A stretch of DNA of 44,469 nt from the NCBI GenBank assembly GCA_026692885.1, contig JAPLNJ010001180.1, positions 1 through 44,469 of the forward strand, in the 5' to 3' direction. Under the pieces are notes generated by a model. The model made no database searches and was not told the DNA's origin. It worked only from the letters and a program-made list of their open reading frames with translations. This document shows positions 16,346-24,383 of the stretch, one piece after another; position 1 is the stretch's first letter; every line of letters begins with the position of its first letter. Position numbers and translations under genes: made by a program. Source of the DNA: Planctomycetota bacterium. Its GTDB lineage: Bacteria; Planctomycetota; Planctomycetia; Pirellulales; Pirellulaceae.

Positions 16346-16400
16346 TTCATAGTTCGGTTAGGCGCCGAGCGCCCACAGCGATACCCCACCTCGTTCAAAC

Positions 16401-17534
16401 TTAGGGGGTCTTCTGAGGCGTATTACGTGACTCCGAGTGGAATCTCGCGACCTCGGCCTTGTTCACCACGAGGATTTCGGGTTTTGCTCCGCCGATGCCC
16501 TTCCATTCGGAGGGGCCACCAGCGTCTTGCGGATCCGCAAGATACAACGCCCATGCGGTCTCCTCGATGAGTATCAAAGGAATTGTAACAGTCGGACTTG
16601 CCTTGTCGAAATACCGGGCGTCAATCACCGACATGGTGGGAACTGACCTGAGGGTCAGAACGACCTTGGGAGACATCGTGTAGTCGCCACCTCCACGCGT
16701 AGCCGGAATGTTCTGGAACACACCATACGAAAACGCCAGGACGACAAGGTAGAGGAATGGACCAATAATCCCCGCCGCGAGAATGGTAATGGCCTTTCGG
16801 CGGCTCTCATCGGGTTGTCGTCTCTCGTAGATGGTTACCGTCGAAATCATCACCCCTAGAAGAATACACAAACCGACGTAGGTAAGAGCGAGAGCTGGCT
16901 GAACGCCGCTGACCGTGTTCTTGAAGTCGACAAAGTACCAAACGTCGAGGCAAGCCACAACCAGGGTTAGGACCCATCTGCCATTGACTGCGAGCGACTG
17001 AGTAACAGGCGAGAGTTCGGAGTCATCTTTCGGTATCCGTCCCAATACCTTTTCAATTATTCGCTCGATCAGCAGAAGACACGGTACACCTAGCAGAGTG
17101 GCCGCGAGAATCCATTGCAGCGGCGTTAAACCCGCAATAGATGTGCCGCCGGGCACTCGATTGGTGACCATGATGAGAATGAAACACACTAATTCCAAGT
17201 TGATGACCAGTAGTCCAATTGGCAGAAGTCTCTGCCACATCGTGGACCGGTTGAACTTTCCGTGGAAGACAAGGTGAACGAGAGAAAGGATCGTCCCGTT
17301 CAGGATGAGGGGGAAGGCGAGACAGAGTATCCCAATATGGATGTATCGGGCTTTCCAGAAGTCAGTGCCAGCCTCCCGTATCCCAAAACGGTCGAGGAAG
17401 GCCAAGACGACAAGGAATCCTGTAGCGTAGATGACGGCTGTTGCAGCCACAATCCATTGCGGAAGCACTTCAAGAAGTGGTTTCGGTGGGATTGGGTCGG
17501 TTGCTTGCGTCGTGGGGGCCGATTGGCGAGTCAT
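16401..17534 (-). CDS. Multi-pass membrane protein of unknown function
   Basis: 377 residues. The ATG at 17534 follows AGAGGATGACCC; the longer frame to 17744 would run through an attC-like hairpin and is rejected. About eight transmembrane helices are visible, for example WIVAATAVIYATGFLVVLAF, IGILCLAFPLILNGTILSLV, LQWILAATLLGVPCLLLI and ALTYVGLCILLGVMISTVTI. A soluble C-terminal part of about 100 residues follows (KVVLTLRSVPTMSVIDARYF, IPLILIEETAWALYLADP, KPEILVVNKAEVARFHS). No family is recognised. The gene has lower GC than the core genes and the same orientation as its neighbours. A role as membrane effector or anchor is possible but not shown. Confidence 0.75.
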   Translation of the reverse strand: MTRQSAPTTQATDPIPPKPLLEVLPQWIVAATAVIYATGFLVVLAFLDRFGIREAGTDFWKARYIHIGILCLAFPLILNGTILSLVHLVFHGKFNRSTMWQRLLPIGLLVINLELVCFILIMVTNRVPGGTSIAGLTPLQWILAATLLGVPCLLLIERIIEKVLGRIPKDDSELSPVTQSLAVNGRWVLTLVVACLDVWYFVDFKNTVSGVQPALALTYVGLCILLGVMISTVTIYERRQPDESRRKAITILAAGIIGPFLYLVVLAFSYGVFQNIPATRGGGDYTMSPKVVLTLRSVPTMSVIDARYFDKASPTVTIPLILIEETAWALYLADPQDAGGPSEWKGIGGAKPEILVVNKAEVARFHSESRNTPQKTP

Positions 17535-17641
17535 TGGGTCATCCTCTTCTTTGTTTGGAGTGAGACAGGCGACCCGCCCGATTTTGGCGGGCGCGAAGCA
17601 GGAACGACACACGATACGGCGATTGCAGTGCAAACCGACAC

Positions 17642-17707
17642 GCATCACCTGGCCGCGGGCGATGACGCTTCCATTCCACACAACCGACCCGCGGCTCCGG
17701 TGCATGC
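17642..17707 (-). other. attC-like bulged hairpin 4
   Basis: Gene-strand arms GCATGCACCGGAGCCGCGGG and CCCGCGGCCAGGTGATGC pair along their length with a few extra bases on one arm only, around a loop of about 28 bases. It lies downstream of the TIR gene and of copy 3 of the 102-bp element. The asymmetric extra bases are typical of attC. Confidence 0.5.
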
Positions 17708-17710
17708 GAT

Positions 17711-17812
17711 GGTTTAGATCGTGGCTGGCCTTCTCACCGGTCAACGCTCACTCTGTCAACCGGCCTCTCACTGCGCCCTGCCACTCCCTTCGGTCACCGC
17801 ACAATCTAATCC
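17711..17812 (-). repeat. 102-bp inverted-repeat element, copy 3
   Basis: Same length and core as copies 1, 2 and 4, with one degenerate end (GGTTTAGATCGTG). Its outer end begins seven bases after the stop codon of the TIR gene. Confidence 0.85.
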
Positions 17813-17819
17813 TTCATAG

Positions 17820-18719
17820 TTATGTGGACTTCTGTGTCTGGTATTGATCGAACAGTGAGTCGAGCCTCCGCCTGTGCCGCGCGGCGCGCTCCGCGTCAAG
17901 GTACATCCGAACCTCAATGCTCGTGGGCTGCCAAGAGAAGTCCCGATACGAACGAAAGATGGCATCTGCACTCGGCGTCCGCTTCACGACTTCGTCGATC
18001 TCGCGACAGGCGCGGGGGTCCCACACAGTCTCCACGGAGAGGGATCCAATCACGGCGATCTCTTCGAATCCCGCCAGAGGCTCAACACCAAATGCCACCT
18101 CCTTGCCTTGGTAGTGCGTCTCAACAGTCAGCTTGTCGAATTCGTAGCCACCGCGAATGAGTGTTCGATAGTCCACGTCCCGGGAGTCGACATGCGTCAT
18201 GATCCATGACCAAGTGTCATGCGGTGTTGCCCAGTAGCACTTCTCGGAAGTGATGCGGTCTTCCAAAACGGTGACCCACCACTCGTAGTAGTCATAGCAA
18301 CATGAGAACACCCGCGTCAAATCCTCCTGAAGGCACCGTGCAATGCGAAGGGCCGCTCGCAGTGCTGAGGTATCGACAGCATTGGGCTCGTACGGTTCCC
18401 ATTCCACGCCGGCAAGCAACGCCAGCTCGGGGACGTTGGGTCCTTGGACGATTGGCACCACCTTCTTTCCAACACCGAGAGCAAAACCGATTTCCTGTTG
18501 TACCCACGGGGACGAACTAGCCGTGTCGGTCAGAAGAACCGCAACTAAATCAGATCGTGCGATATCCATCTTGACCTTCTCGGCAAGGCTACTTCCAGAC
18601 TTGTCGCGCCAATCGCTGACTATGACATCACATTCCGGCAGGTATTGGTCAGGCTTGCCATCTTCCGTCTCCCCGATGCATCGAGTGGGCACAGCTACTT
18701 CTGCCGCCAGCCGCCCCAC
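17820..18719 (-). CDS. TIR-domain protein
   Basis: 299 residues from a GTG at 18719, the only usable start; an in-frame stop lies 16 codons upstream. Residues about 20-115 fit a TIR fold: DVIVSDWRDKSGSSLAEKVK, DIARSDLVAVLLTDTASSSP, then WVQQEIGFALGVGKKVVPIV. The Glu in QQEIG is where the catalytic Glu of NAD-consuming bacterial TIRs lies. The usual N-terminal VFISH strand is absent or altered, so the domain may be truncated or divergent. The remaining 180 residues (CCYDYYEWWVTVLEDR, IEVRMYLDAERAARHRRRLD) are unrecognised and could sense or bind a ligand. It is the first gene of the island; TIR proteins are frequent antiphage effectors, so a defence role is plausible. Confidence 0.7.
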   Translation of the reverse strand: MGRLAAEVAVPTRCIGETEDGKPDQYLPECDVIVSDWRDKSGSSLAEKVKMDIARSDLVAVLLTDTASSSPWVQQEIGFALGVGKKVVPIVQGPNVPELALLAGVEWEPYEPNAVDTSALRAALRIARCLQEDLTRVFSCCYDYYEWWVTVLEDRITSEKCYWATPHDTWSWIMTHVDSRDVDYRTLIRGGYEFDKLTVETHYQGKEVAFGVEPLAGFEEIAVIGSLSVETVWDPRACREIDEVVKRTPSADAIFRSYRDFSWQPTSIEVRMYLDAERAARHRRRLDSLFDQYQTQKST

Positions 18720-18776
18720 AAATAACTTATTACGACGGCGATTCCAGCGGGCTAAGTCGCATCACAAACAAGGCCG

Positions 18777-18805
18777 AAGCTAGCAGCTAATCCGTGGCTA
18801 GTCAA
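18777..18805 (-). promoter_or_regulatory. Candidate promoter at the head of the accessory island
   Basis: Minus strand TTGACT, 17 bases, TAGCTT, about 58 bases before the TIR gene GTG. It would face through all six co-oriented island genes. The -10 is weak. Confidence 0.3.
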
Positions 18806-18834
18806 GGATTTCCGGACAATTCTTTCTGTGGCAT

Positions 18835-18867
18835 CGGGCGTGTAATGCGAATCGCATAACACGCCCG
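18835..18867. repeat. Hairpin CGGGCGTG..CACGCCCG
   Basis: A 33-bp near-perfect palindrome with inner GCGAATCGC. It marks the outer edge of the island, upstream of the TIR gene. Confidence 0.55.
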
Positions 18868-19677
18868 AGGCGAGACCGCCGCGTGTTACGCCACCGATTT
18901 CAGCGGCAGAACACGCCCGGTTGGTCGTCTACGGAAACGGTTAAGTCGTAACCGCAGTGGGGTTCGGGGAAGGCGGCGTGGTTATGCCGCAATTCGTTAT
19001 ACCGTCGGGACTGGCGGCCTAACACGACGGGAAGAAATTGACTTACCACATTACCCGATGCAGCAGCGACAAAAGGGCCCGTCCCCACCTCGCTGACGCG
19101 TCGGGTATCACCCCAGATTATCCATACTCCTGTCGGCCGGAACAAGCAACCGGAAGCACTGCCGGAACTTCGGTCGCTTCCGGCGCGTGGCGTCTGCACC
19201 AAGCGGGTTCTTCCTGCGAGCGTCGGTTGCGCCGTTCCGGCATGGCCTTGCGCGACCTCGTTCCGGCCACCATGAATAATCCGGGATCACGCTTCTTCTT
19301 CCGGTCGACTAACTCGCCCCAGTCGAAAAAATGCTGCCTTGGGTTGTTGACACGTGTACATGTGTGTGGTAGGTATACGCTCGGACCGTTTTGTGGCAGA
19401 GGGCGAGCATGGGAAGGCAACACATCCACTTGCCAACGAACAGACGCCTGCCCGGCAATACTCCTTGTTGCCGGACGGCTTTGATCGGAATCTGGGGCAA
19501 GATGCTGGCAACGGGGCGGGGTGGCTGAGGCGAGTGCAGCGATGCCCCAGAAACCGGGTACTGGGGCTTCGCTTAGGCTCAGCCGCCAGCCACCCGGACC
19601 GTGGTCAGCACTGAGAGCAGTGCGCAATCTTACGATCAAGGCCGCCTGAAACCGGCACGGGCTTACGCCCAAGGCTG
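18868..19677. other. Stretch without a supported gene
   Basis: Open frames here are short, out of register with any known family and mostly continue into the antisense of the GNAT gene. A minus-strand tail at 18900-19010 (YNELRHNHAAFPEPHCGYD) looks faintly protein-like and may be gene debris. TTGACA at 19347 with TAGGTA 17 bases later, around an ACACGTGTACATGTGT near-palindrome, could be a regulated promoter, but no gene follows it. Confidence 0.4.
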
Positions 19678-19917
19678 CTTGCTTTGAGCGGAACGGCGCT
19701 AGCCGCCAGTGAAGACTGGCCGCGTATTCTCGCCAAGAACCCGCGGCTTGCGCCTTGCGGCTCAGCAGGAACCCGCGGCTAGCGCCTTGCGGCTCACTAT
19801 GTGCGACTGCAAAGTAGCCGGTGACGGGCTTACGCTGACAGATCATCCAGGGGCGGATACCAGATCGACTGGGGTGGAAACAGCGTGGAGGCGGTAAGGA
19901 ACGCGCGCCGGCTGGAC
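19678..19917 (-). repeat. GNAT 3' end plus downstream repeat (source copy)
   Basis: Matches 1834-2041 in reverse complement. This copy holds an additional tandem unit: AGCCGCAAGGCGCTAGCCGC and AGCCGCAAGGCGCAAGCCGC occur one after the other. The first ~90 bases encode the C-terminus of the GNAT protein. Confidence 0.8.
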
Positions 19918-21176
19918 GTCTCCAGGCGGCCTGCGCGTACCGCCTGTTCGAGATCCAGATCGCCGAGCACCAATTGGGTGAACTCCGCGGCTCCGCACCG
20001 CAGGTAACTCCGGCCAAGTTTGCCGCTGTGAAAGCCGAGCCGATGCTTCGAGAAATGCAGCAGGTACTTCTCGCCATCCAGATCGAGGCCGAGTTCCTCG
20101 GTCCACGGCAGAGCACCTTTTCGGACTCGCGCCAGCAGCTCGGGTTCCAGCGTTTGCAACAGTTCGCCAACATCGAAGACCTTGGCCATAAAGACCGCGC
20201 CGCGTTCCACCTCGCGGTGGTTATGTACCCCACCGGCCGCGATCAGGACCGCATGCAACGGATGCTGCGGCGGCGCATCGAAGCGAATCTCATCGAGATC
20301 GCATTCGATCGCCTCGCTGCAGACTCGGGCCAGCAATGCGGCGTCGGCGTCGGGCCGTCGCTGGGCGGAGGCGAGTTCCACGACGCGAGCCCCTTTGACG
20401 AAGGCGTACCCCACGACGCGTGCGAGCGTGTCGTCCAGTTCCAGTTTGGGCGAGCCCTCGATGGCGACGTACACCCGGTTGCAAGCGTGCCTGCCGATCA
20501 GCCAGCGCCAATAGGACCCCCGCCGCAGACCCGGCCCGGAGAGCGTACGCATACACTCGTCGTAGAGCCGCATTAACGCCGCCTGCTCCACGTACCGCCA
20601 GTAACGCAAGTGCAACTTGGGGAGTCGCGGCGACAGTGGCTCCTGACCGGCCGAGGCGTGTGTTTGCAGATTCGCCAGAATCTCCCGAGCCCCGGCCAAC
20701 GAGTAACTCTGCCGCCCGCAAGCCACCCAGCCGTGGCGCCGATAGAAGGCGGGGCTGGTAACCTGCGTCAGCGCCACGAGCGTGCCTGCCTGTTGCAACT
20801 GCCGCTCCGCCGCTTGGAGCAACTCGCTCGCGCAACCTTGACCGCGATACTCCGGCAGCGTCGCGAGATCGGCGAGCCAGGGCACGGGCAAGACCTGGGC
20901 GCCCCAGCGGATCTCGCGCCGCACGACGCGGAGATGGGCGACGATCTGGTCCTGCGACTTGACCAACAAGCGGTCCACGGGTTCGTAGGACGGCTCGTCG
21001 AGCTGGGCCTGGAACTCCTCCGTGGAAGGCTGCTGATAGACGGAACGGAGAAAACTATGGATCGCCGGATGATCGCCCGCGGTGGCGGGAGTGACAAGAA
21101 AACGCCGCTGTTCGACCACCGGCGAACAGCAGGCCTCCGCGTGATCCCTCGCGCGGGTAGACGTTACGGAAGTCAT
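19830..21176 (-). CDS. GNAT family N-acetyltransferase, Eis-like three-domain architecture
   Basis: 448 residues from the ATG at 21176. The first domain is a GNAT fold: FLVTPATAGDHPAIHSFLRS, WLADLATLPEYRGQGCASEL with the acetyl-CoA-binding RGQGCA loop at about residues 111-116, and SPAFYRRHGWVACG. A second, degenerate GNAT-like half follows (RVVGYAFVKGARVVELASAQ). The C-terminal ~90 residues (LGLDLDGEKYLLHFSKHRLG, LVLGDLDLEQAVRAGRLE) resemble the sterol-carrier-like domain of Eis-type enzymes. Cytoplasmic; substrate unknown. It is third in a minus-strand run with a conserved unknown protein and a glycosyltransferase, separated from the former by a repeat. The last ~28 codons are duplicated at 1834-1912. 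Confidence 0.88.
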   Translation of the reverse strand: MTSVTSTRARDHAEACCSPVVEQRRFLVTPATAGDHPAIHSFLRSVYQQPSTEEFQAQLDEPSYEPVDRLLVKSQDQIVAHLRVVRREIRWGAQVLPVPWLADLATLPEYRGQGCASELLQAAERQLQQAGTLVALTQVTSPAFYRRHGWVACGRQSYSLAGAREILANLQTHASAGQEPLSPRLPKLHLRYWRYVEQAALMRLYDECMRTLSGPGLRRGSYWRWLIGRHACNRVYVAIEGSPKLELDDTLARVVGYAFVKGARVVELASAQRRPDADAALLARVCSEAIECDLDEIRFDAPPQHPLHAVLIAAGGVHNHREVERGAVFMAKVFDVGELLQTLEPELLARVRKGALPWTEELGLDLDGEKYLLHFSKHRLGFHSGKLGRSYLRCGAAEFTQLVLGDLDLEQAVRAGRLETSSRRAFLTASTLFPPQSIWYPPLDDLSA

Positions 21177-21271
21177 GCCCCGAAATCCTTCCCCAGGAAA
21201 CGTGCGATCCGTGACGGCTGCGGGCCAAACTGACCCGCCAGCGAATCGGCGTGTCGCCGCGCTCGCCCTCC

Positions 21272-21390
21272 GAGGCTGTTAAAAAATCGTAGGGTGGGCG
21301 GTGCCCACCACAACTGTTTGTAGCTGGTGGGCACAGCCCACCCTAAGCCTTGTGCGAACATCGTGGCCGATTTGATTCTTTCACAGCCTC
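21272..21390. repeat. Hairpin repeat (TAGGGTGGGC family), copy 3, with outer inverted ends
   Basis: 119 bp. Outer ends GAGGCTGTTAAAAAATCG and CGATTTGATTCTTTCACAGC are nearly complementary; inside sits the TAGGGTGGGCGG..GCCCACCCTA hairpin. This is the most complete copy and suggests the element is a small MITE. Confidence 0.8.
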
Positions 21391-21410
21391 TTCGTGTTGT
21401 GCTGTAGAGA

Positions 21411-23012
21411 CTAAGGCACCTGCTGCGAGAGGTCCAGTAGGAGTGGACGTAATTGTGCTTCGGAAAAGAGACAAAAGGCGAATTCGCGCGAAGCGAGCGT
21501 CGTCTGCCGACGCTGCTCGGCACTTAACCACGCACAGCGCTGGGACACGGAGGCGACTTGCTCAGCCACCCGAGGCTGCAGGGCCAGATTCACACGCTGG
21601 ATGCCGCGGTGCCTGGCCAAGCGTTGTCCGCGCGGCAACGACTGCTCGATCCACTGGCGTTTCTCCGCGGCCAACTGCTGTACATCGGACGTCGGTGGCG
21701 CGTGCCGCTCGGGGCAATACCGCAGTTCCCGCAAGACTTGCCTGGTCCGCCGCAATTCATCGCTCAGCTCGTGCGTGCGGTCCGGAAACAGCAACGCCGT
21801 GGCCGACAGCGTGGCAAACCTGGGCGGCTCCCAGCCAAAGAACCGCCGGATAATTAGATCGGTGAGTTGGTCGTACTTGGCCCCCCCGATACCGTGCAGG
21901 AACAGATCCGCCAGCATCAACCGGACGTACATCGTCGTGATTAAGGCGCGCGGCCGCAGCCGGATGCCACGTGCGGAACAGACCCGCAACTGCTCCACCG
22001 CATCGTCCGCCTGCGCGTCCGCGGAAAGCGGCAGGCTCAGTTCGCAGCGTTCGCGGTCGGTCAACTCCAACGCCGCGCCGCGCCGCCGTACGAACAGCCG
22101 CCGCCGTCGCGGAGCATCCGCTGTCCAGAGCCAAAACGGAGCTTCCAGCCACGGGCCGTCGCTGGCCAGATCGGGCACAGGATGGGATCGGCTCCGCACG
22201 CGGTTCGCGCGTCGGTACTCCGCGAGCGAGGTGTTGTAGATTTCCCACAGACGCGGCAGATGCGCCAGCAGATGGATGCTGAACCGGGCAAACGCCGAGC
22301 TCGTGCAAGCCACACTCAGGGGCAGTTCCAGCGTGCGCTGGTGCCATTGGCCCTCGATACGATGCCGCGCTTCCGCCAAGCACCGGCCCAGATTCCGTGT
22401 ACGCCGGGAGGCAGCGACGGCCAACGGCCAGTAACTACGGATCAGTGGCGGAGCCCCGCCCTCACCCAGCGCCGTGACGACCCGCTCGGCAAAGGATTCG
22501 AAGCAGGCCGCATCGCGGATCGTGCGTTCCTCGTACGGGACACCTTCGCACACGCCGTCAAACGCGAGCGTCTCCACGTGCACACCCGCCGCCGTGCGGC
22601 TCGGCACTCGGATCGAGGCGGCGTGGAGCACGTCGTTGTCGATCAGCAGATTGACGGCCACGGCGCCCAGCCGTGTACCCAGGGACGACAGGGCGAAGTT
22701 CTTGAACCAGACGCCGGCATGAAACAACTCCGGCTGGTGACCGGCGAGCAGCAGCGGCCCGTCGACCAACGGTGCAATCTCCGCCACGTCGCGATACTCG
22801 GCCGTGTAGCGGCGGGCGGCTTGGACCAGCTCCTGGCGTGCTTCCCGGCGCAACTGCTGCCAATCGCGTCCTTGCACGTCGCCGTTGAATTGGCGGAACC
22901 ATGAGCCGTTGTCCTGGACGCAACGGTCTAGCTCGGCCCAGGGCGGGTCGATTAACGACTCGCCGTGACCGCGAGGTGCCCTCATCCGCTTGTATTCTGG
23001 GATCACGGACAT
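21411..23012 (-). CDS. Conserved planctomycete protein of unknown function
   Basis: 533 residues from the ATG at 23012; an internal ATG at 22985 is an alternative because neither has a strong ribosome-binding site. The best motif is LLAGHQPELFHAGVWFKNFA followed by GAVAVNLLIDND. This recalls the TGQQPGLFGGP..K region of BshC-type cysteine-adding enzymes of bacillithiol synthesis and is of similar total length, but the rest does not clearly match, so no symbol is given. A later LMLADLFLHGIGGAKYDQLT is also distinctive. No signal peptide or transmembrane helix is seen; the C-terminus is helical and Arg/Gln-rich. It is 58 bases after the glycosyltransferase gene in the same direction and probably in one operon. 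Confidence 0.75.
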   Translation of the reverse strand: MSVIPEYKRMRAPRGHGESLIDPPWAELDRCVQDNGSWFRQFNGDVQGRDWQQLRREARQELVQAARRYTAEYRDVAEIAPLVDGPLLLAGHQPELFHAGVWFKNFALSSLGTRLGAVAVNLLIDNDVLHAASIRVPSRTAAGVHVETLAFDGVCEGVPYEERTIRDAACFESFAERVVTALGEGGAPPLIRSYWPLAVAASRRTRNLGRCLAEARHRIEGQWHQRTLELPLSVACTSSAFARFSIHLLAHLPRLWEIYNTSLAEYRRANRVRSRSHPVPDLASDGPWLEAPFWLWTADAPRRRRLFVRRRGAALELTDRERCELSLPLSADAQADDAVEQLRVCSARGIRLRPRALITTMYVRLMLADLFLHGIGGAKYDQLTDLIIRRFFGWEPPRFATLSATALLFPDRTHELSDELRRTRQVLRELRYCPERHAPPTSDVQQLAAEKRQWIEQSLPRGQRLARHRGIQRVNLALQPRVAEQVASVSQRCAWLSAEQRRQTTLASREFAFCLFSEAQLRPLLLDLSQQVP

Positions 23013-23070
23013 CGCTGCAGTTCGGATCGCGGAATTGGGCCGCGGAAGGGAAGGAGCATCGGGTCGACAA

Positions 23071-23820
23071 TCAACCGGGCAGGAATTCGACGTTGCCGGT
23101 CTCCATCCAGTCGAGCCTGTCCAGCCCCGTAGCGTTCAAGCTACGTTCCAACACGGCCTGATAATAGTTCAGTCGCGTCGCGCCGTCATCCAGGTCACCG
23201 CCGAAAGATCGCTCTTCTTCGAGATAAATCAACGGCACGGCGAGTTCGACGATCCGAAAGTCGGCGGCCACGGCCTGGACCCACAATTCCAGCGGCATGG
23301 CATACCCGTCCTCGACCAACTGCAGCCGCTGCAAAGCCTCGACCCGGTAGGCTTTGAAGCCACAAAAGGCATCCGTCAGGTGGAGGCCCAACAGCTCGTT
23401 CAAGTCTCCGGTGATCTGGCGATTGATCCAACGCCGCTGCTCCGGCGGCGCATTGTCGCCCGAGAACTTCTTCAAGTACCGGCTGCCGGACACGATGTCC
23501 GCGCGGCGGCAAGCCGCCACGAAATTGGGAATGCGCTGCGGTTCGTGTTGGCCGTCGCAATCGATCGTCACTAGGTAATCGTAGCGGCGGCGGATGGCGA
23601 ACTCGAACGCGGAACGTAGGCCGGCGCCGTAACCTCGATTGGACGCATGGGTTACCACGTGAATGTCGTTGCGTGCGGCCAATCGTTCCCCGGTTCCGTC
23701 GGTCGAGCCGTCGTTGACAACCAGGATCTCGCGACTGTACCGGGAGACTTCATTCAGCACGGCATCGACATGCCCTGCTTCGTTGTACACGGGCAAAGCC
23801 GTCAACCAGCGAATCGACAT
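23071..23820 (-). CDS. Family 2 glycosyltransferase
   Basis: 249 residues from the ATG at 23820, with AGGGAAA upstream. The GT-A fold motifs appear in order: WLTALPVYNEAGHVDAVL at the N-terminus, ILVVNDGSTDGTGE (nucleotide binding), SNRGYGAGLRSAFEFA, then the metal-binding DCDGQHEP (about residue 88) and IVSGSRYLKKFSGDNAP. No transmembrane helix follows, so this is a soluble or peripheral DPM1/polyprenyl-phosphate-type enzyme that moves a sugar from a nucleotide donor to lipid or glycan. CGFKAYRVEALQRLQLVEDG is the acceptor-side region usual in the group. First gene of a minus-strand run with the genes at 21411-23012 and 19830-21176. Confidence 0.9.
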   Translation of the reverse strand: MSIRWLTALPVYNEAGHVDAVLNEVSRYSREILVVNDGSTDGTGERLAARNDIHVVTHASNRGYGAGLRSAFEFAIRRRYDYLVTIDCDGQHEPQRIPNFVAACRRADIVSGSRYLKKFSGDNAPPEQRRWINRQITGDLNELLGLHLTDAFCGFKAYRVEALQRLQLVEDGYAMPLELWVQAVAADFRIVELAVPLIYLEEERSFGGDLDDGATRLNYYQAVLERSLNATGLDRLDWMETGNVEFLPG

Positions 23821-23888
23821 GGCACTGTTTCCCTACTGAGAAGTTGCGGTTAAGGCGGACACACGCAGCCGGCGTTGATCGGAACGTT

Positions 23889-23964
23889 GCGGATCGTAAG
23901 CGTGAAGCGTCAGCGAGGAAGAGCTGCGTTTCCTCGCTGACGCTTCGCGCTTACGATGATCCGC
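23889..23964. repeat. Near-perfect palindrome (76 bp)
   Basis: Arms GGATCGTAAGCGTGAAGCGT and its near reverse complement continue into CAGCGAGGAA / TTCCTCGCTG around a short loop. The TCCTCGCTGACGCTTCGCGC core is a common planctomycete repeat. It sits upstream of both the glycosyltransferase and polA. Between 23821 and 24383 there is no gene; the polA promoter lies at its right end. Confidence 0.8.
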
Positions 23965-24186
23965 TGCTAGAGTTTTGCACAACATTCCGATCAAGACCCG
24001 CTCAGCCATTCTACGGAACACCCTTGAATCGTCAACTCACGCCACGCCGAGCCGATCGCGGGCGGCCTTTGGCGTGCGCGGTTGTAGGTCCTGCGTAAGT
24101 GAGCGAGATCGCGGTGACACCACTTTGCAGACCCGACTTTGCAGACCCGACAGCTATTGATGCGCCGGTCCTAACCGGACTGCGGC

Positions 24187-24216
24187 TTGACACTTGCGTG
24201 GTCCGGGGCCTAGGAT
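24187..24216 (+). promoter_or_regulatory. Candidate sigma70 promoter for polA
   Basis: Consensus TTGACA, 18 bases, TAGGAT. Transcription would start near 24222, about 160 bases before the polA ATG. Confidence 0.5.
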
Positions 24217-24383
24217 GATGGCCCGTGGTCAGACGCCGCAGTCTGGCTGCAGTCCCCGCTTTGGCCATTCCGCCTACTGCAAAGAACGGACTCGTCTGTC
24301 AGGGAGGCACGCCGTGAAGATGCACGCTGTGGATCAACCGCACGGCGCGCGATCGACCGGTTCAATTCTCGACGACACGCATT

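Noticed and set aside
19118..20233. 371-codon minus-strand open frame
   Set aside because: Most of it is another frame of the GNAT gene and its repeats; no motif or ribosome-binding site.
21411..23012. Assignment as bshC
   Set aside because: Only the GHQPELF..K motif and total length resemble BshC; the rest could not be matched by eye, so no symbol was given.
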